Below, in pieces: positions 49,834 through 59,102 of a stretch of 64,000 nt of DNA. Source of the DNA: an uncultured Lachnospiraceae bacterium (GTDB taxonomy: Bacteria > Bacillota > Clostridia > Lachnospirales > Lachnospiraceae); NCBI GenBank assembly GCA_910579425.1, contig CAJTVL010000014.1, positions 5,657 through 69,656 on the forward strand, read 5' to 3'. The stretch's first letter is position 1, and every line of letters starts with the position of its first letter. A program made the position numbers and the translations under genes. The notes beneath the pieces are model-generated. The model searched no databases. It worked only from the letters and a program-made list of their open reading frames with translations, and had not been told where the DNA came from.

Positions 49834-51258
49834 TCAATCCTCGTTTCCTCCGTCTGTCAGCGGCAGGGAAAAAATAAACTCTGTTCCCACGCCTTCGGTG
49901 CTGATGACATTGATATGTTCCCCATGGGCATGAATGATTTCCTTGGTGATGGAAAGCCCGAGGCCGGTGCCTTTTTTGTCTTTCCCTCTGGATAAATCGG
50001 ATTTATAAAATCTGTCCCAGATCAGCTTCAAATCATCCTTGGGGATACCGATTCCTCTGTCCTTGACGGATACAAAGACTTTGTTGTGCTTTTCGGTGGT
50101 TTCTATTTTAATAATGGAATCGCTGTGGCTGAATTTAATCGCATTGTCCAGCAGATTGTAGAGCACCTGCTGGATTTTGCCTACATCCGCATTTACGAAC
50201 AGCTCATCCCCTGACAGGATCAGCTCGATGGCAATGGTCTTGTTTTTGCAGGTACCCTCGAAGGAGGCGGCGGTATTGCGGATGATTTTGTTAATATCAA
50301 AGTCGTTTTTGTCCAGCAGCATTCCTTTGGTATTTAAATTGTTCAGAACCAGAAGGCTGTTGGTGAGTTTGATGAGCCGCTCCGTTTCATTTACAACGAT
50401 AGTCAGGTATTTTTCGTAAAGCTCCGGCGGTATGGTGCCGTCCAGCATGGCTTCCAGATACCCCTTGATGGAGGTAAGGGGAGAGCGGAAGTCATGGGAT
50501 ACGTTAGCCACAAACTTCTTTTGATCGTCCTCGGAACGGGCGATTTCGTTTGCCATATAAGAAAGGGTTGCGCCCAGATAGCCGATCTCGTCCTCACTGT
50601 CAATTTGAAGCTCATAGTGCATGTTCCCGGAGGCAAACTGCTCCGTAGCCTCAGTAATCCTGCGCAGGGGAAGATAAACCATTTCCGTAAAGAAGATCAG
50701 AATGATCAGGGACAGCAAAAAAAGGATCACCAGCATCAGGTAGGAAATATTTAAAAGCCCGTTGGATGACGCCAAAATATTGCTCATAGGATAGTGGATT
50801 ACCACATAGCCCCGCACCTTATAATCGGATGTGATAGGGGCAAAAACGCTGAGCTGGTTCTGCGTAAAGCTGTTAAGAAAATTCCCTATGGTGTAATAGG
50901 AATTTTCCGTAACGGTAGGATCAAAGCCCTCGATCACGGTCTCGTTTCCCACGTCGATGGGAGCGTCGGAATCCAGAATCATAAGCCCGGAAGGATTGAT
51001 GATCCACAGATTGGCGGAAAGGTAAGTGTCCAGGGCGTCAAGCTGTTTTTTCACCGTGTCCAGGGAGGTTTCATTGTTGTACAGATCTGCGGCATAGGTG
51101 TTGGCAATCAGGGTGGCCTCCCGGTAAAGGGCCTCCGCTTTCTCTCTTGTGAGCTGCTCAGTAGTCATATTGCTGACAAAGGTGGCTACCACTACAAAGC
51201 CGAAGAAACCGAAAATAAAATAGGCCAGCAGAAATTTCAGGTAGAGGGTTTTTCTCAT
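49834..51258 (-). CDS. Sensor histidine kinase of an OmpR-type two-component system
   Basis: 474 residues. Membrane helix 1 (about 9-30), an external sensing domain (about 31-165), helix 2 (about 168-190), a HAMP linker, then HisKA with 'FVANVSHDFRSPLTSIKGYL' (phospho-His near residue 258) and an ATP domain with 'QQVLYNLLDNAIKFSHSDSI' and 'DRGIGIPKDDLKLI' and 'KGTGLGLSI'. It overlaps the response regulator by four bases. The signal is unknown; cell envelope stress would be typical for this type. Confidence 0.94.
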   Translation of the reverse strand: MRKTLYLKFLLAYFIFGFFGFVVVATFVSNMTTEQLTREKAEALYREATLIANTYAADLYNNETSLDTVKKQLDALDTYLSANLWIINPSGLMILDSDAPIDVGNETVIEGFDPTVTENSYYTIGNFLNSFTQNQLSVFAPITSDYKVRGYVVIHYPMSNILASSNGLLNISYLMLVILFLLSLIILIFFTEMVYLPLRRITEATEQFASGNMHYELQIDSEDEIGYLGATLSYMANEIARSEDDQKKFVANVSHDFRSPLTSIKGYLEAMLDGTIPPELYEKYLTIVVNETERLIKLTNSLLVLNNLNTKGMLLDKNDFDINKIIRNTAASFEGTCKNKTIAIELILSGDELFVNADVGKIQQVLYNLLDNAIKFSHSDSIIKIETTEKHNKVFVSVKDRGIGIPKDDLKLIWDRFYKSDLSRGKDKKGTGLGLSITKEIIHAHGEHINVISTEGVGTEFIFSLPLTDGGNED

Positions 51259-51956
51259 TGCCTTACCTCGAACTTATAGCCAATCCCCCAGATTGTGGCG
51301 ATCCTCCAGCCGGCATGGTCGCTTATTTTCTCACGCAGCCGCTTGATATGGACGTCTACCGTCCTGGTGTCGCCGATGTATTCATAGCCCCAGAGCTGGT
51401 CGAGAAGCTGCTCCCTTGTGAAGACATGGTTGGGGGAGGAGGCAAGAAAATACAGAAGCTCCAGCTCTTTAGGAGGCATTTCTACGATTTTTCCCATATA
51501 GACAACGGAATAATTCGTCAGGTTGACGGAAAGATCCGGGTATTCCACACATTTTATGTCGGGGGCGGCGGGGGCGGCAGGAGCAGGCTTGTACCTTCGC
51601 AGTACAGCCTTTACCCTTGCAACCAGTTCTTTGGAGTCAAAGGGCTTTTCCATATAGTCATCGGCGCCCAGCTCCAGTCCCAGTACTTTGTCGAAAATTT
51701 CACCTTTGGCGGAGAGCATGATAATAGGAATGGAGGACTTGGCACGGAGCTCCCGGCACACCTGATAGCCGTCAATGCCGGGCAGCATCAGATCCAGCAA
51801 AATCAGGTTGGGGGCAAAGGAATCTGCCAGAAGCAGGGCGCTTTCCCCGTCGCCGGTGGTCATGGTTTCAAAGCATTCCTTTGTCAGATAGAGGGAAATT
51901 AATTCCGCAATATTGCTGTCATCGTCAATAATTAATATTTTTTGTCTGTTTACCAT
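51255..51956 (-). CDS. OmpR-family response regulator
   Basis: 233 residues. Receiver domain with acidic pocket Asp11-Asp13, phosphoacceptor Asp55 (ILLDLMLPG) and Lys104-type residue (YMEKPFDSKE). The DNA-binding winged helix ends with 'LDQLWGYEYIGDTRTVDVHI' and RLREKISDHAGWRIATIWGI. A Pro/Ala linker (KPAPAAPAAP) joins the domains. It overlaps the kinase gene by four bases and lies 15 bases after mutS2 on the same strand. Confidence 0.95.
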   Translation of the reverse strand: MVNRQKILIIDDDSNIAELISLYLTKECFETMTTGDGESALLLADSFAPNLILLDLMLPGIDGYQVCRELRAKSSIPIIMLSAKGEIFDKVLGLELGADDYMEKPFDSKELVARVKAVLRRYKPAPAAPAAPDIKCVEYPDLSVNLTNYSVVYMGKIVEMPPKELELLYFLASSPNHVFTREQLLDQLWGYEYIGDTRTVDVHIKRLREKISDHAGWRIATIWGIGYKFEVRQ

Positions 51957-51971
51957 ATGGAAACCTCCGTT

Positions 51972-54377
51972 TTATTCTTTGAAGGTCACGATTGTGACAC
52001 CTGCGTCGCCTTCTCCGTATTCGCCCAGGCGGTAGGCTTTCACGTATTTAATTCGCTTCAAATGGTTGTGTACGGCGCTGCGCAGCGCTCCAGTTCCTTT
52101 GCCGTGAACCACTCTCACGGAAGAAAGGTGGGCAAGATAGGCGTCGTCCAGATACTTATCCAGCTCCGAGAGGGCTTCATCCACTGTCCGTCCTAAAAGA
52201 TTGATTTCCGGGGAGACCGAGAGGGACTTGGACATCTTTACTTTCCCTGCATGGCTTTTGGACAGGGGGGAGGCATTCCGGGAGCCGGGAAGGGCCTCCG
52301 CCGGAATCAGTACCAGATCCTTTATATTGGCCTGGGAACGAAGGGCTCCGCACTGCACAAAAAGATTGCCCCGATGGTCGGGAAGAGTGCTTACCGTTCC
52401 CATTAAGCCCATGGAAAGGATTTTTACGCTGTCCCCTGCCTTGATCTGATCCGGCTTTACCGGTCTTTCCGTCTTTGTATTTGGAGTCTTGATGGCAAGT
52501 TTGTCGTTTTTCTTTCCGATTTCACCCCGCAGGCGTTCCCTGGTTTTTTCCAGATCCTTCAGGGAAGCGCCGGGGCCGGCTTTTTGATAGACACGGATGG
52601 TCTCGTCCGCAACATCCTTGGCCTCCTGCAAGATTTCGCGGGCCTGCTCGTTGGCCTGCCGCAGTATTTTGTCTTTGGCAAGGTCAATCCGTTCATTTTT
52701 TTCCTGAAGTTTTTTCTTTAAGGCTTTCATCTCTTCCTTATAGGAAGCGATCTCAAGCCGTTCCTTTTCGATGGTGACCCTGTTGTTTTCCAACTCGGTG
52801 AGGAGATCCTCGAAGCTTTTATCCTCGGAGTTGATCTGAGTTCTGGCGGCGTCAATAATATAGTCCGGGAGCCCTAACTTGGAGGAAATGGCAAAAGCGT
52901 TGCTCTTTCCGGGAATCCCGATCAAAAGACGGTAGGTGGGAGCTAAGGTCTCCACATTAAACTCACAGCAGGCGTTTTCCACAAAGTCAGTGGAAAGGGC
53001 ATAGACCTTAAGCTCGCTGTAGTGGGTGGTGGCCATGGTGCGGATTCCCCGGGTGTGAAGGTGATCCAGAATTGCTACGGCAAGGGCGGCTCCTTCTGTG
53101 GGATCGGTTCCTGCACCCAGCTCGTCAAAAAGGCACAGAGAGTCCTCATCCGCATTTTCTAAAATAGAAACAATGCTGGTCATATGGGAGGAAAAGGTAC
53201 TTAAACTCTGCTCGATACTCTGCTCGTCGCCAATATCGGCAAAAACCTCTGTGAAAATGGACAGCTCGGAACGGTCCAGGGCGGGAATGTGAAGTCCGGC
53301 CTGTCCCATGAGGGTAAACAGTCCCACGGTTTTCAGGGATACGGTTTTGCCGCCTGTGTTGGGTCCGGTGACCACAAGCAAATCGAAATCCTTTCCCAGA
53401 TGAATATCAATGGGAACCACCTTTTTGGCGGGAAGCAGCGGATGGCGTCCCTTACGGATGCGGATATAATGTTCCGTGTTAAAAAGGGGCATGGCAGCGT
53501 TCTGATCCATGGCAAGGGAGGCTTTGGCAAAAACAAAGTCCAGAAAAGTCATAATCCGCTGGTTTTCGGTGATTTCCGGAATATGCTCCCCGGCCTGGGC
53601 GCTTAAATCGGCCAGGACGGCCTCAATCTCTTCTTTTTCTTTCAAGGCAAGCTCTTTGAGCTGATTGTTTAAATTTACCACCGCGGCTGGCTCGATAAAG
53701 AAAGTGGAGCCGGTGGAGGACTGGTCGTGTATCATACCGGGTACCTGGCTTTTGTATTCTGCCTTGACGGGAATGCAGTATCTGTTGTCCCGCATGGTGA
53801 TGACCGCATCCTGCAGATAGCTCCGGCAGGAGCCGTTTACCATGGAAATAAGCTGTGAGTGGATTTTTTCACCGGTAACGGTAATCATACGCCGTACATG
53901 CTTCAGCCCCGGGCTGGCATCGTCCGCAACTTCCTCTTCGGAGAGGATACAGCGGTTAATTTCGCCGCAGAGCAGGCTTAAGGGCTCCAGCCTTTGGAAA
54001 TATTCGGTCAGGGAACTTTCGGCCTGTGGGGCGTCCTGACGCTCGTCCTTGGGGCCTCGTCCGTAGGCTTTGATCCGAGCTGTATTTTCAAGGAGCCTGG
54101 CGATCCGTAAGAGCTCAGGAGCCGACAGGGAGCTGCCTACCTCCAGGGAGCGCATTGCCATGGACAGATCCCGGTTGCCCCCGAAGGAAGTAGAGCCTTT
54201 GGCAAAGAGCATGGAAAGCGCATCGGCGGTCTGCTGCTGGGCCAGCCGGATGTCTGAAAGGTCTGTCATTGGCGTCAGATCCCGGCACATGGCCCGGCCC
54301 GGCTCGGAAGACGCTTTTTCGGCCAATAAATTGATGATCTTGGTATATTCTAAAGTGTGTAAAACTTTTTCGTTCAT
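51972..54377 (-). CDS. mutS2: Endonuclease MutS2 (recombination suppressor / ribosome rescue type)
   Basis: 801 residues from the ATG at 54377, with GAGG five bases upstream; an upstream frame of four codons is less likely. The core (MNEKVLHTLEYTKIINLLAE) and clamp domain precede the ATPase with 'VVTGPNTGGKTVSLKTVGLF' near 330 and 'DELGAGTDPTEGAALAVAIL' near 410. A coiled coil and a linker with 'KAGDSVKILSMGLMGTVSTL' follow, then the C-terminal Smr domain (INLLGRTVDEALSELDKY, with the RVVHGKGTGALR motif). MutS2 acts on collided ribosomes or branched DNA. First gene of a minus-strand operon with the two-component pair and trmL. Confidence 0.95.
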   Translation of the reverse strand: MNEKVLHTLEYTKIINLLAEKASSEPGRAMCRDLTPMTDLSDIRLAQQQTADALSMLFAKGSTSFGGNRDLSMAMRSLEVGSSLSAPELLRIARLLENTARIKAYGRGPKDERQDAPQAESSLTEYFQRLEPLSLLCGEINRCILSEEEVADDASPGLKHVRRMITVTGEKIHSQLISMVNGSCRSYLQDAVITMRDNRYCIPVKAEYKSQVPGMIHDQSSTGSTFFIEPAAVVNLNNQLKELALKEKEEIEAVLADLSAQAGEHIPEITENQRIMTFLDFVFAKASLAMDQNAAMPLFNTEHYIRIRKGRHPLLPAKKVVPIDIHLGKDFDLLVVTGPNTGGKTVSLKTVGLFTLMGQAGLHIPALDRSELSIFTEVFADIGDEQSIEQSLSTFSSHMTSIVSILENADEDSLCLFDELGAGTDPTEGAALAVAILDHLHTRGIRTMATTHYSELKVYALSTDFVENACCEFNVETLAPTYRLLIGIPGKSNAFAISSKLGLPDYIIDAARTQINSEDKSFEDLLTELENNRVTIEKERLEIASYKEEMKALKKKLQEKNERIDLAKDKILRQANEQAREILQEAKDVADETIRVYQKAGPGASLKDLEKTRERLRGEIGKKNDKLAIKTPNTKTERPVKPDQIKAGDSVKILSMGLMGTVSTLPDHRGNLFVQCGALRSQANIKDLVLIPAEALPGSRNASPLSKSHAGKVKMSKSLSVSPEINLLGRTVDEALSELDKYLDDAYLAHLSSVRVVHGKGTGALRSAVHNHLKRIKYVKAYRLGEYGEGDAGVTIVTFKE

Positions 54378-54427
54378 AAGGAACCTCACTGCATGCTGTT
54401 TGAAGAAAAACTGTGCTAATGCGTTTC

Positions 54428-54436
54428 ATTATATCA
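54428..54436 (-). promoter_or_regulatory. Extended -10 promoter of mutS2
   Basis: On the minus strand the sequence reads TGATATAAT, an extended -10 element (TGn-TATAAT), about 50 bases upstream of the mutS2 start. No clear -35 is visible. Confidence 0.45.
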
Positions 54437-54459
54437 TATTTTATTCTCAGTGGTTATCT

Positions 54460-56604
54460 TTATTTGTAAATCAACGCATATGCATAGAACTTATTTGTCT
54501 TTATGGTGATTGTTTCAGGGCTGCTGTCCAAATCACTGTAAATGACCGGCGCACCGCCCTCTGTAACGCAGATCATCTTATATTCCCTGTCCTTTCTGTA
54601 GATGGCTGACGGAATATTTAAGGTAACCTGTATTTCCTTATCCATGCTGTAGGCAGTATTGGAAAGGGGATGAATGTTATAAGTCCTGCCAATCGTAAAA
54701 TCCCCAAGAACCGCCTCAAAAGACTTAAAGCACATAGGCCCCTGCATTGTATTCTTTATGTCAACCTGATAGGCGCTGTCATTTGGCTGGGTGTACCGGA
54801 TCGCTTCTCTTCCCATGCAGGCATACCGCTTTGCCTCATCGGGGGTTGCAGGCTTCCATGTCTCCAACGCTGCTTTTGTGCCGGAATCTATGACAGAGAA
54901 GGCCGTGGATTCGCTCTTTGTTCTGTTGGTGCCGGAATTATCGCCGGGGTTGGTGCCGGAATCACCGCCGGGGTTGGTGCCGGAATCATCGCCGGGCCTG
55001 TTACCGGAATCGCCGCCTTCATCCGGATATGCCGGCTTGAAATCTCCCGGGTCATTGGGGTCGGAAGCGAATGGATCATCAAAGAGGACGTCATATTTTA
55101 TAGTTGCGTTCGGCATTGAATTGAGGATAAACTGCCCGCCGATACTCTTCCAGACAGCTTCGCTGCCGCCGAAGGAGATCATACCGCCGTACTGAATATA
55201 TGTACTGGTAAAGGGATTCTCCCCAATCGCAGAGACGTTGGCCGGAATGTGGATTTCCGCTAACGATGTGCAGGACTGAAACATAAAACTGCTGATTGCT
55301 TTCAGGCCCTGGGGCAGGGTAACACTGACTAATTTCTGGCACTGTGCAAAAGCGCTGTCGCCTATTTCTACAGCTCCCGTACCTGGCGCAAATCTGATCT
55401 GAACGACTTCTCCGCAGCTTGTAAACGCATTTGAACCGACAGACGTAATGCTTGCCGGAAAGTCAAGATACTTAAGTGCCGTACAAGCCTGGAAGGCTCC
55501 GCTGCCGATGGTTTCGACTCCCTCGGGAATGGAGGCTGAAGTCAGGTTTTCACAGCCTTTAAAAGCATCGTCTTTCACGTTGGACGTTGTCTTTGGGATC
55601 GTTACGGCCACCAGTTTTGAATTTTGGAAGGCTCCGGTTCCGATACTTGTGATGCCGTCAGGAAGATATACCGTCAGGGCCGCACTCCCGTAAAAGGCGT
55701 AGTCCCCAATGCCTGTGACGCCATTTTCGATAATAATGGTATTAATATTGTCGATATATTCGTTCCATGATGGGCCGTTGCTTTGCGTATAATCCGGCAT
55801 ATTGCCCGTGCCGGATATGGTTAATATTCCGGCGTTGGTCAGCGTCCAGCCGAGCGGGCCTTCGGTTCCTTCGTGTGCCGTGCCGTCTGCATTATCATCC
55901 TCAGTATAACCATCCGGATAACGGGTGACGAGAAAATCTGCTGTCATAATGTCCTCTGCGCTGAGAGTCCGTCCCCAATGCACGGACTTATTGTAGTTTG
56001 CCTCGGCAACCGTCACGCCGCCGGAGCTGATTTGCAGAACAATGACGAAATGACTGTTATTATTTACCCGCAGAATATCGCCGACCTTAATATCTTCGAA
56101 GCCGAATCCGCCTCTGTCAATGGTTCTGGAAGGCAGGCTGCCAAAGGCCTCATCGCTTAAGAGAAAGGCAAAAGCCGCACAGCCGACGCCCAAACTTGCA
56201 CCTTTGACGGGGCCGCCCTGGAATCGGTAAGATTCCCCCAATTCACCGGCGCTTCCGTAAGGCTCAAAGTTGGTCCAGGTCATACCCTCAGGATATTTAT
56301 CCTTTAAATTTGTCATGGCCGCATAAGCTTCCTGGTAGGTTGGACAGGCTCCGGTGGCCCTCGCCATCTGAAAAGACAGGCCTGCTGCTTCGTCAGTACC
56401 GTCATCTGAAAAGACAGGCTCCTGGTCTGACCAGACGCCGGCAGGTATGGTAAGTTCCTCCGTTTCACCGACCTCTTCCATAAGATCAGACTCACCATCG
56501 CCGGGAAGTTCCTGGACTTCGGCAGCAGTTGCCGTTACGCTGGAAAACAACAGTATGGCGATAGCCGCCGCTGAAATAACCTTCAAGTGTTTGATACGCT
56601 GCAT
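54460..56604 (-). CDS. Secreted leucine-rich-repeat (BspA-type) protein with N-terminal cysteine-peptidase-like domain
   Basis: 714 residues with a signal peptide (about 1-27). After an acidic linker comes a domain (about 85-235) with a 'LGVGCAAFAFLLSDEAFG' segment and, 40 residues later, 'NNNSHFVIVLQISSGGVTVA', which resembles the Cys/His arrangement of CHAP or NlpC-type peptidases. Residues about 255-500 are BspA-like LRR_5 repeats (IGDYAFYGSAALTVYLPDG, IGTGAFQNSKLVAVTIP, IGSGAFQACTALKYLDFPAS). A Gly/Asp/Pro/Asn/Thr-rich linker (DSGTNPGG repeats, coded by the 24-base repeats at 54925-55020) leads to a C-terminal domain (about 560-714). No membrane anchor or LPxTG is seen, so it is probably released. 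Activity inferred. Confidence 0.8.
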   Translation of the reverse strand: MQRIKHLKVISAAAIAILLFSSVTATAAEVQELPGDGESDLMEEVGETEELTIPAGVWSDQEPVFSDDGTDEAAGLSFQMARATGACPTYQEAYAAMTNLKDKYPEGMTWTNFEPYGSAGELGESYRFQGGPVKGASLGVGCAAFAFLLSDEAFGSLPSRTIDRGGFGFEDIKVGDILRVNNNSHFVIVLQISSGGVTVAEANYNKSVHWGRTLSAEDIMTADFLVTRYPDGYTEDDNADGTAHEGTEGPLGWTLTNAGILTISGTGNMPDYTQSNGPSWNEYIDNINTIIIENGVTGIGDYAFYGSAALTVYLPDGITSIGTGAFQNSKLVAVTIPKTTSNVKDDAFKGCENLTSASIPEGVETIGSGAFQACTALKYLDFPASITSVGSNAFTSCGEVVQIRFAPGTGAVEIGDSAFAQCQKLVSVTLPQGLKAISSFMFQSCTSLAEIHIPANVSAIGENPFTSTYIQYGGMISFGGSEAVWKSIGGQFILNSMPNATIKYDVLFDDPFASDPNDPGDFKPAYPDEGGDSGNRPGDDSGTNPGGDSGTNPGDNSGTNRTKSESTAFSVIDSGTKAALETWKPATPDEAKRYACMGREAIRYTQPNDSAYQVDIKNTMQGPMCFKSFEAVLGDFTIGRTYNIHPLSNTAYSMDKEIQVTLNIPSAIYRKDREYKMICVTEGGAPVIYSDLDSSPETITIKTNKFYAYALIYK
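54925..55020 (-). repeat. 24-base tandem repeat in the linker of the LRR protein
   Basis: Units of 24 bases begin at 54925, 54949 and 54973, with a degenerate fourth at 54997. They code for DSGTNPGG-type repeats. Such repeats expand and contract by slippage, so linker length may vary between strains. Confidence 0.75.
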
Positions 56605-56707
56605 AATTCTCTCCTCCTTTTATTATCATCATTATACTACATCTGCTTATTTTAGCAGTACATTTTTTTATTACGTTACAAATACCCTGATGGGAAGGGG
56701 GTTTTCA

Positions 56708-56736
56708 TTGCATTTATAGTATGGTTTTGTTAGAAT
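56708..56736 (+). promoter_or_regulatory. Promoter of the DUF6056/radical SAM unit
   Basis: TTGCAT (56708-56713) and TAGAAT (56731-56736) are 17 bases apart, 43 bases before the start. On the opposite strand a TATAAT (ATTATA at 56631-56636) and a strong AAAAGGAGGAGAG site serve the LRR gene. Confidence 0.5.
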
Positions 56737-56778
56737 GGTGGGAAATGGGAGAATAACAGGAAAGAGAAGGAAATAAGC

Positions 56779-58176
56779 GTGTCGGTTTTTGTGGAAAAAC
56801 ATAGAAAACTCATATTCTGTATTATACTGGCGGCGGCATTTTTGACGATTTATATTTACAATATACTGACGCCTTATCTGTCGGATGACTATGCTTACGC
56901 GGTTCATGTGCGGGAGGCAGATTCCCTGTGGGATCTGGTGAAGCAGCAATATGGAGAATACCTTTCCAACAGCGGAAGGGTGATCGGACAATTTAATGTG
57001 CGTTTATCCCTGGCGGTGGACAAGCAGGTGTTTAATGTGGTTAACAGCGCCATGTTTGTGGGGCTTGTACTTTTGATGTATGCCAATATCCGCCGCAAAA
57101 AGAAGAATGACATTTTTGTGCTCCTGCTTATCATTACTTTTCTGTGGAGATTTGCAGTGAGTTTTGGGCAGACTATGCTCTGGATCTGCGGAGCCTGCAA
57201 TTATCTGTGGGGGAGCGTGATTATTCTGGGATTTGTCACTCTTTACAGGCATTTTCTGGAGGCTCCGGAGAAGATAAAGCATGGCGCTTTGACGGCGCTG
57301 GGAATGTTTCTGTACGGGACAGCGGCCGGATGGTGCAACGAAAATACCTCCGGGGGCGGGCTTTTGCTGGTGCTGATGTTTGGGGCGAATGCCTGGTGGA
57401 ATAAGAAAAAGCAGGGGCAAAGGTGTATTTACCCTTTTATGATTTCCGGCGCTCTGGGGATGTGCTGCGGAATTCTGGGGATGATCTCGGCTCCGGGGAT
57501 CAGGAACCGGAGTGAGACAATGTCGGAGGGGGCATATACAGGACTTGTGGGGCTTCTTTCCAGGACGTATAAGATCACCATAAATCTTCGGGAACTGTTC
57601 TTTGCAGTGATTGTTATTACAGTGATCGTTTTGGTATTTCTTGTACTGCAGCAAAAGCTGGAAAGCTGGCGGCAGATTCATAATAACGAAACGATTCTGT
57701 TTCTGGCAGGGGCAATTGCCACCAGCTATGCTCTTGCCATAGCGCCTACCCCTATGAACAGGGCGTATTTCGGCGCTGGTATTTTTCTGTTCATCGCCTG
57801 CATCCAGGGGATTGTGGATGTGGCGGAAAAAGAACAGATTGTGCGGGCAGCGAAGTACAGCCTGGTCAGTGTTCTTTGTGTGTGGCTCTTTTTTACCTAT
57901 CTGGATAATCTGGTGAACCTTGCAAGGATTTACCGGGAGGAACAGGAGAGGATTGCTCTGATTATGGCGGATAAGGCAGATCCGGAGGGGGACGGTATCG
58001 TGGTGGTGCCAAAGCTTCGGGAGGCTTTTGAGAATCCGTACAGCGACGCCCATAATTCAGATATGGAGGATGACAAGGACTACTGGATCAATCTGTATTA
58101 CGAGATCTATTATGACGTGGGAAATATTACGGCGATCCCCCGGGATAAGTGGGAGGAGTTGTATGGAGAGCAATGA
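56779..58176 (+). CDS. DUF6056-type multi-pass membrane protein
   Basis: 465 residues with about ten predicted helices. The first external loop 'YLSDDYAYAVHVREADSLWD' right after helix 1 and the 'SNSGRVIGQFNVRLSLA' stretch resemble DUF6056/GT-C-like membrane proteins in which an Asp pair near the first helix is conserved. A GT-C glycosyltransferase-like or flippase role is possible but unproven. The start is GTG at 56779, with AAGGAAA upstream. The last 14 bases overlap the radical SAM gene. Confidence 0.75.
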   Translation: MSVFVEKHRKLIFCIILAAAFLTIYIYNILTPYLSDDYAYAVHVREADSLWDLVKQQYGEYLSNSGRVIGQFNVRLSLAVDKQVFNVVNSAMFVGLVLLMYANIRRKKKNDIFVLLLIITFLWRFAVSFGQTMLWICGACNYLWGSVIILGFVTLYRHFLEAPEKIKHGALTALGMFLYGTAAGWCNENTSGGGLLLVLMFGANAWWNKKKQGQRCIYPFMISGALGMCCGILGMISAPGIRNRSETMSEGAYTGLVGLLSRTYKITINLRELFFAVIVITVIVLVFLVLQQKLESWRQIHNNETILFLAGAIATSYALAIAPTPMNRAYFGAGIFLFIACIQGIVDVAEKEQIVRAAKYSLVSVLCVWLFFTYLDNLVNLARIYREEQERIALIMADKADPEGDGIVVVPKLREAFENPYSDAHNSDMEDDKDYWINLYYEIYYDVGNITAIPRDKWEELYGEQ

Positions 58177-59101
58177 AGGATCACGAACGCCGGATTGGAG
58201 CGGATTGCAGAACAATCCCTGTAACCTGTGCCCCCGGAACTGTATGGTGAATCGAAGAGAAGGGCAGAGAGGCTTTTGCGGCGCGGATGAGCGCATTTTC
58301 CTGGGAAGGGCCGCCCTGCACATGTGGGAGGAACCCTGTATTTCAGGCAGGAGCGGATCGGGGACGGTGTTCTTTTCGGGCTGTAACCTGCGGTGCGTTT
58401 ATTGCCAAAATTATGAGATTTCCGCGGAGGGAAAGGGAAAGCAGGTAACAAAGGAAAGGCTGGCGGAGATATTTCTTGAATTGCAGGAAAAGGGGGCAGC
58501 CAATATTAATCTGGTCACACCGGATCACTATATCCTGGAAGTGGCGCAGGCTGTTCTTTGGGCCCGTGCAAAAGGGCTTCGGATTCCCATTGTATATAAC
58601 GGAAGCGGTTATGAAAAAAGCGAGGTAATCCGCAGGCTGGATGGGATTGTGGATATTTTCCTCACGGATTTTAAATATATGGACAGCGCTCTGGCGCAGA
58701 AGTATTCCTCCGCGCCGGATTACCCGGAGGCGGCAAAAGTGTCCCTTGAGGAAATGGTGCGGCTGGCGGGGGAGCCTTTTTTTGACGAACGGGGCATGAT
58801 GCAGAAGGGAGTCATCGTCCGGCATCTGCTTTTGCCCGGCCACAAGAAAAACGCAAAGGACGTGATCCGGTATGTGTATGAGACTTACGGGGACAGAGTG
58901 TACCTAAGTCTGATGAATCAGTATACGCCCTTTGACAGGGTTAAGGAAATCCCGGGCGCTCAGGAGCTGGGCAGGAAGGTTACCAGAAGGGAGTACGAGG
59001 CTGTGGTGGATTATGCCATTTCACTTGGAGTGAAAAATGCCTTTATCCAGGAGGGGGATGTGGCGAAGGAGAGCTTTGTGCCGGAGTTTGAGGGGGAATA
59101 A
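58163..59101 (+). CDS. Radical SAM protein of the pyruvate formate-lyase activase-like (AmmeMemoRadiSam-type) group
   Basis: 312 residues from ATG 58163 (GGGAGGAG five bases upstream; overlaps the previous gene). The N-terminus has cysteines in NPCNLCPRNCMVNRREGQ and 'GFCGADERIFLGRAALHMWE'. The radical SAM motif is 'FSGCNLRCVYCQNYEIS' near residue 70 (CxxxCxxC). The rest follows PflA-like proteins ('GVIVRHLLLPGHKKNAKDVI'). It transfers a radical to an unknown partner or modifies a peptide or small molecule. Usually found alone, here coupled to a membrane protein. Confidence 0.82.
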   Translation: MESNEGSRTPDWSGLQNNPCNLCPRNCMVNRREGQRGFCGADERIFLGRAALHMWEEPCISGRSGSGTVFFSGCNLRCVYCQNYEISAEGKGKQVTKERLAEIFLELQEKGAANINLVTPDHYILEVAQAVLWARAKGLRIPIVYNGSGYEKSEVIRRLDGIVDIFLTDFKYMDSALAQKYSSAPDYPEAAKVSLEEMVRLAGEPFFDERGMMQKGVIVRHLLLPGHKKNAKDVIRYVYETYGDRVYLSLMNQYTPFDRVKEIPGAQELGRKVTRREYEAVVDYAISLGVKNAFIQEGDVAKESFVPEFEGE

Positions 59102-59102
59102 G

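Noticed and set aside
51258..51902. 214-codon + strand frame opposite the response regulator
   Set aside because: Shadow of the regulator gene; no ribosome binding site and no family.
54925..55020. CRISPR or attachment repeat
   Set aside because: 24-base direct repeats are in frame and encode a Gly/Asn/Thr linker.
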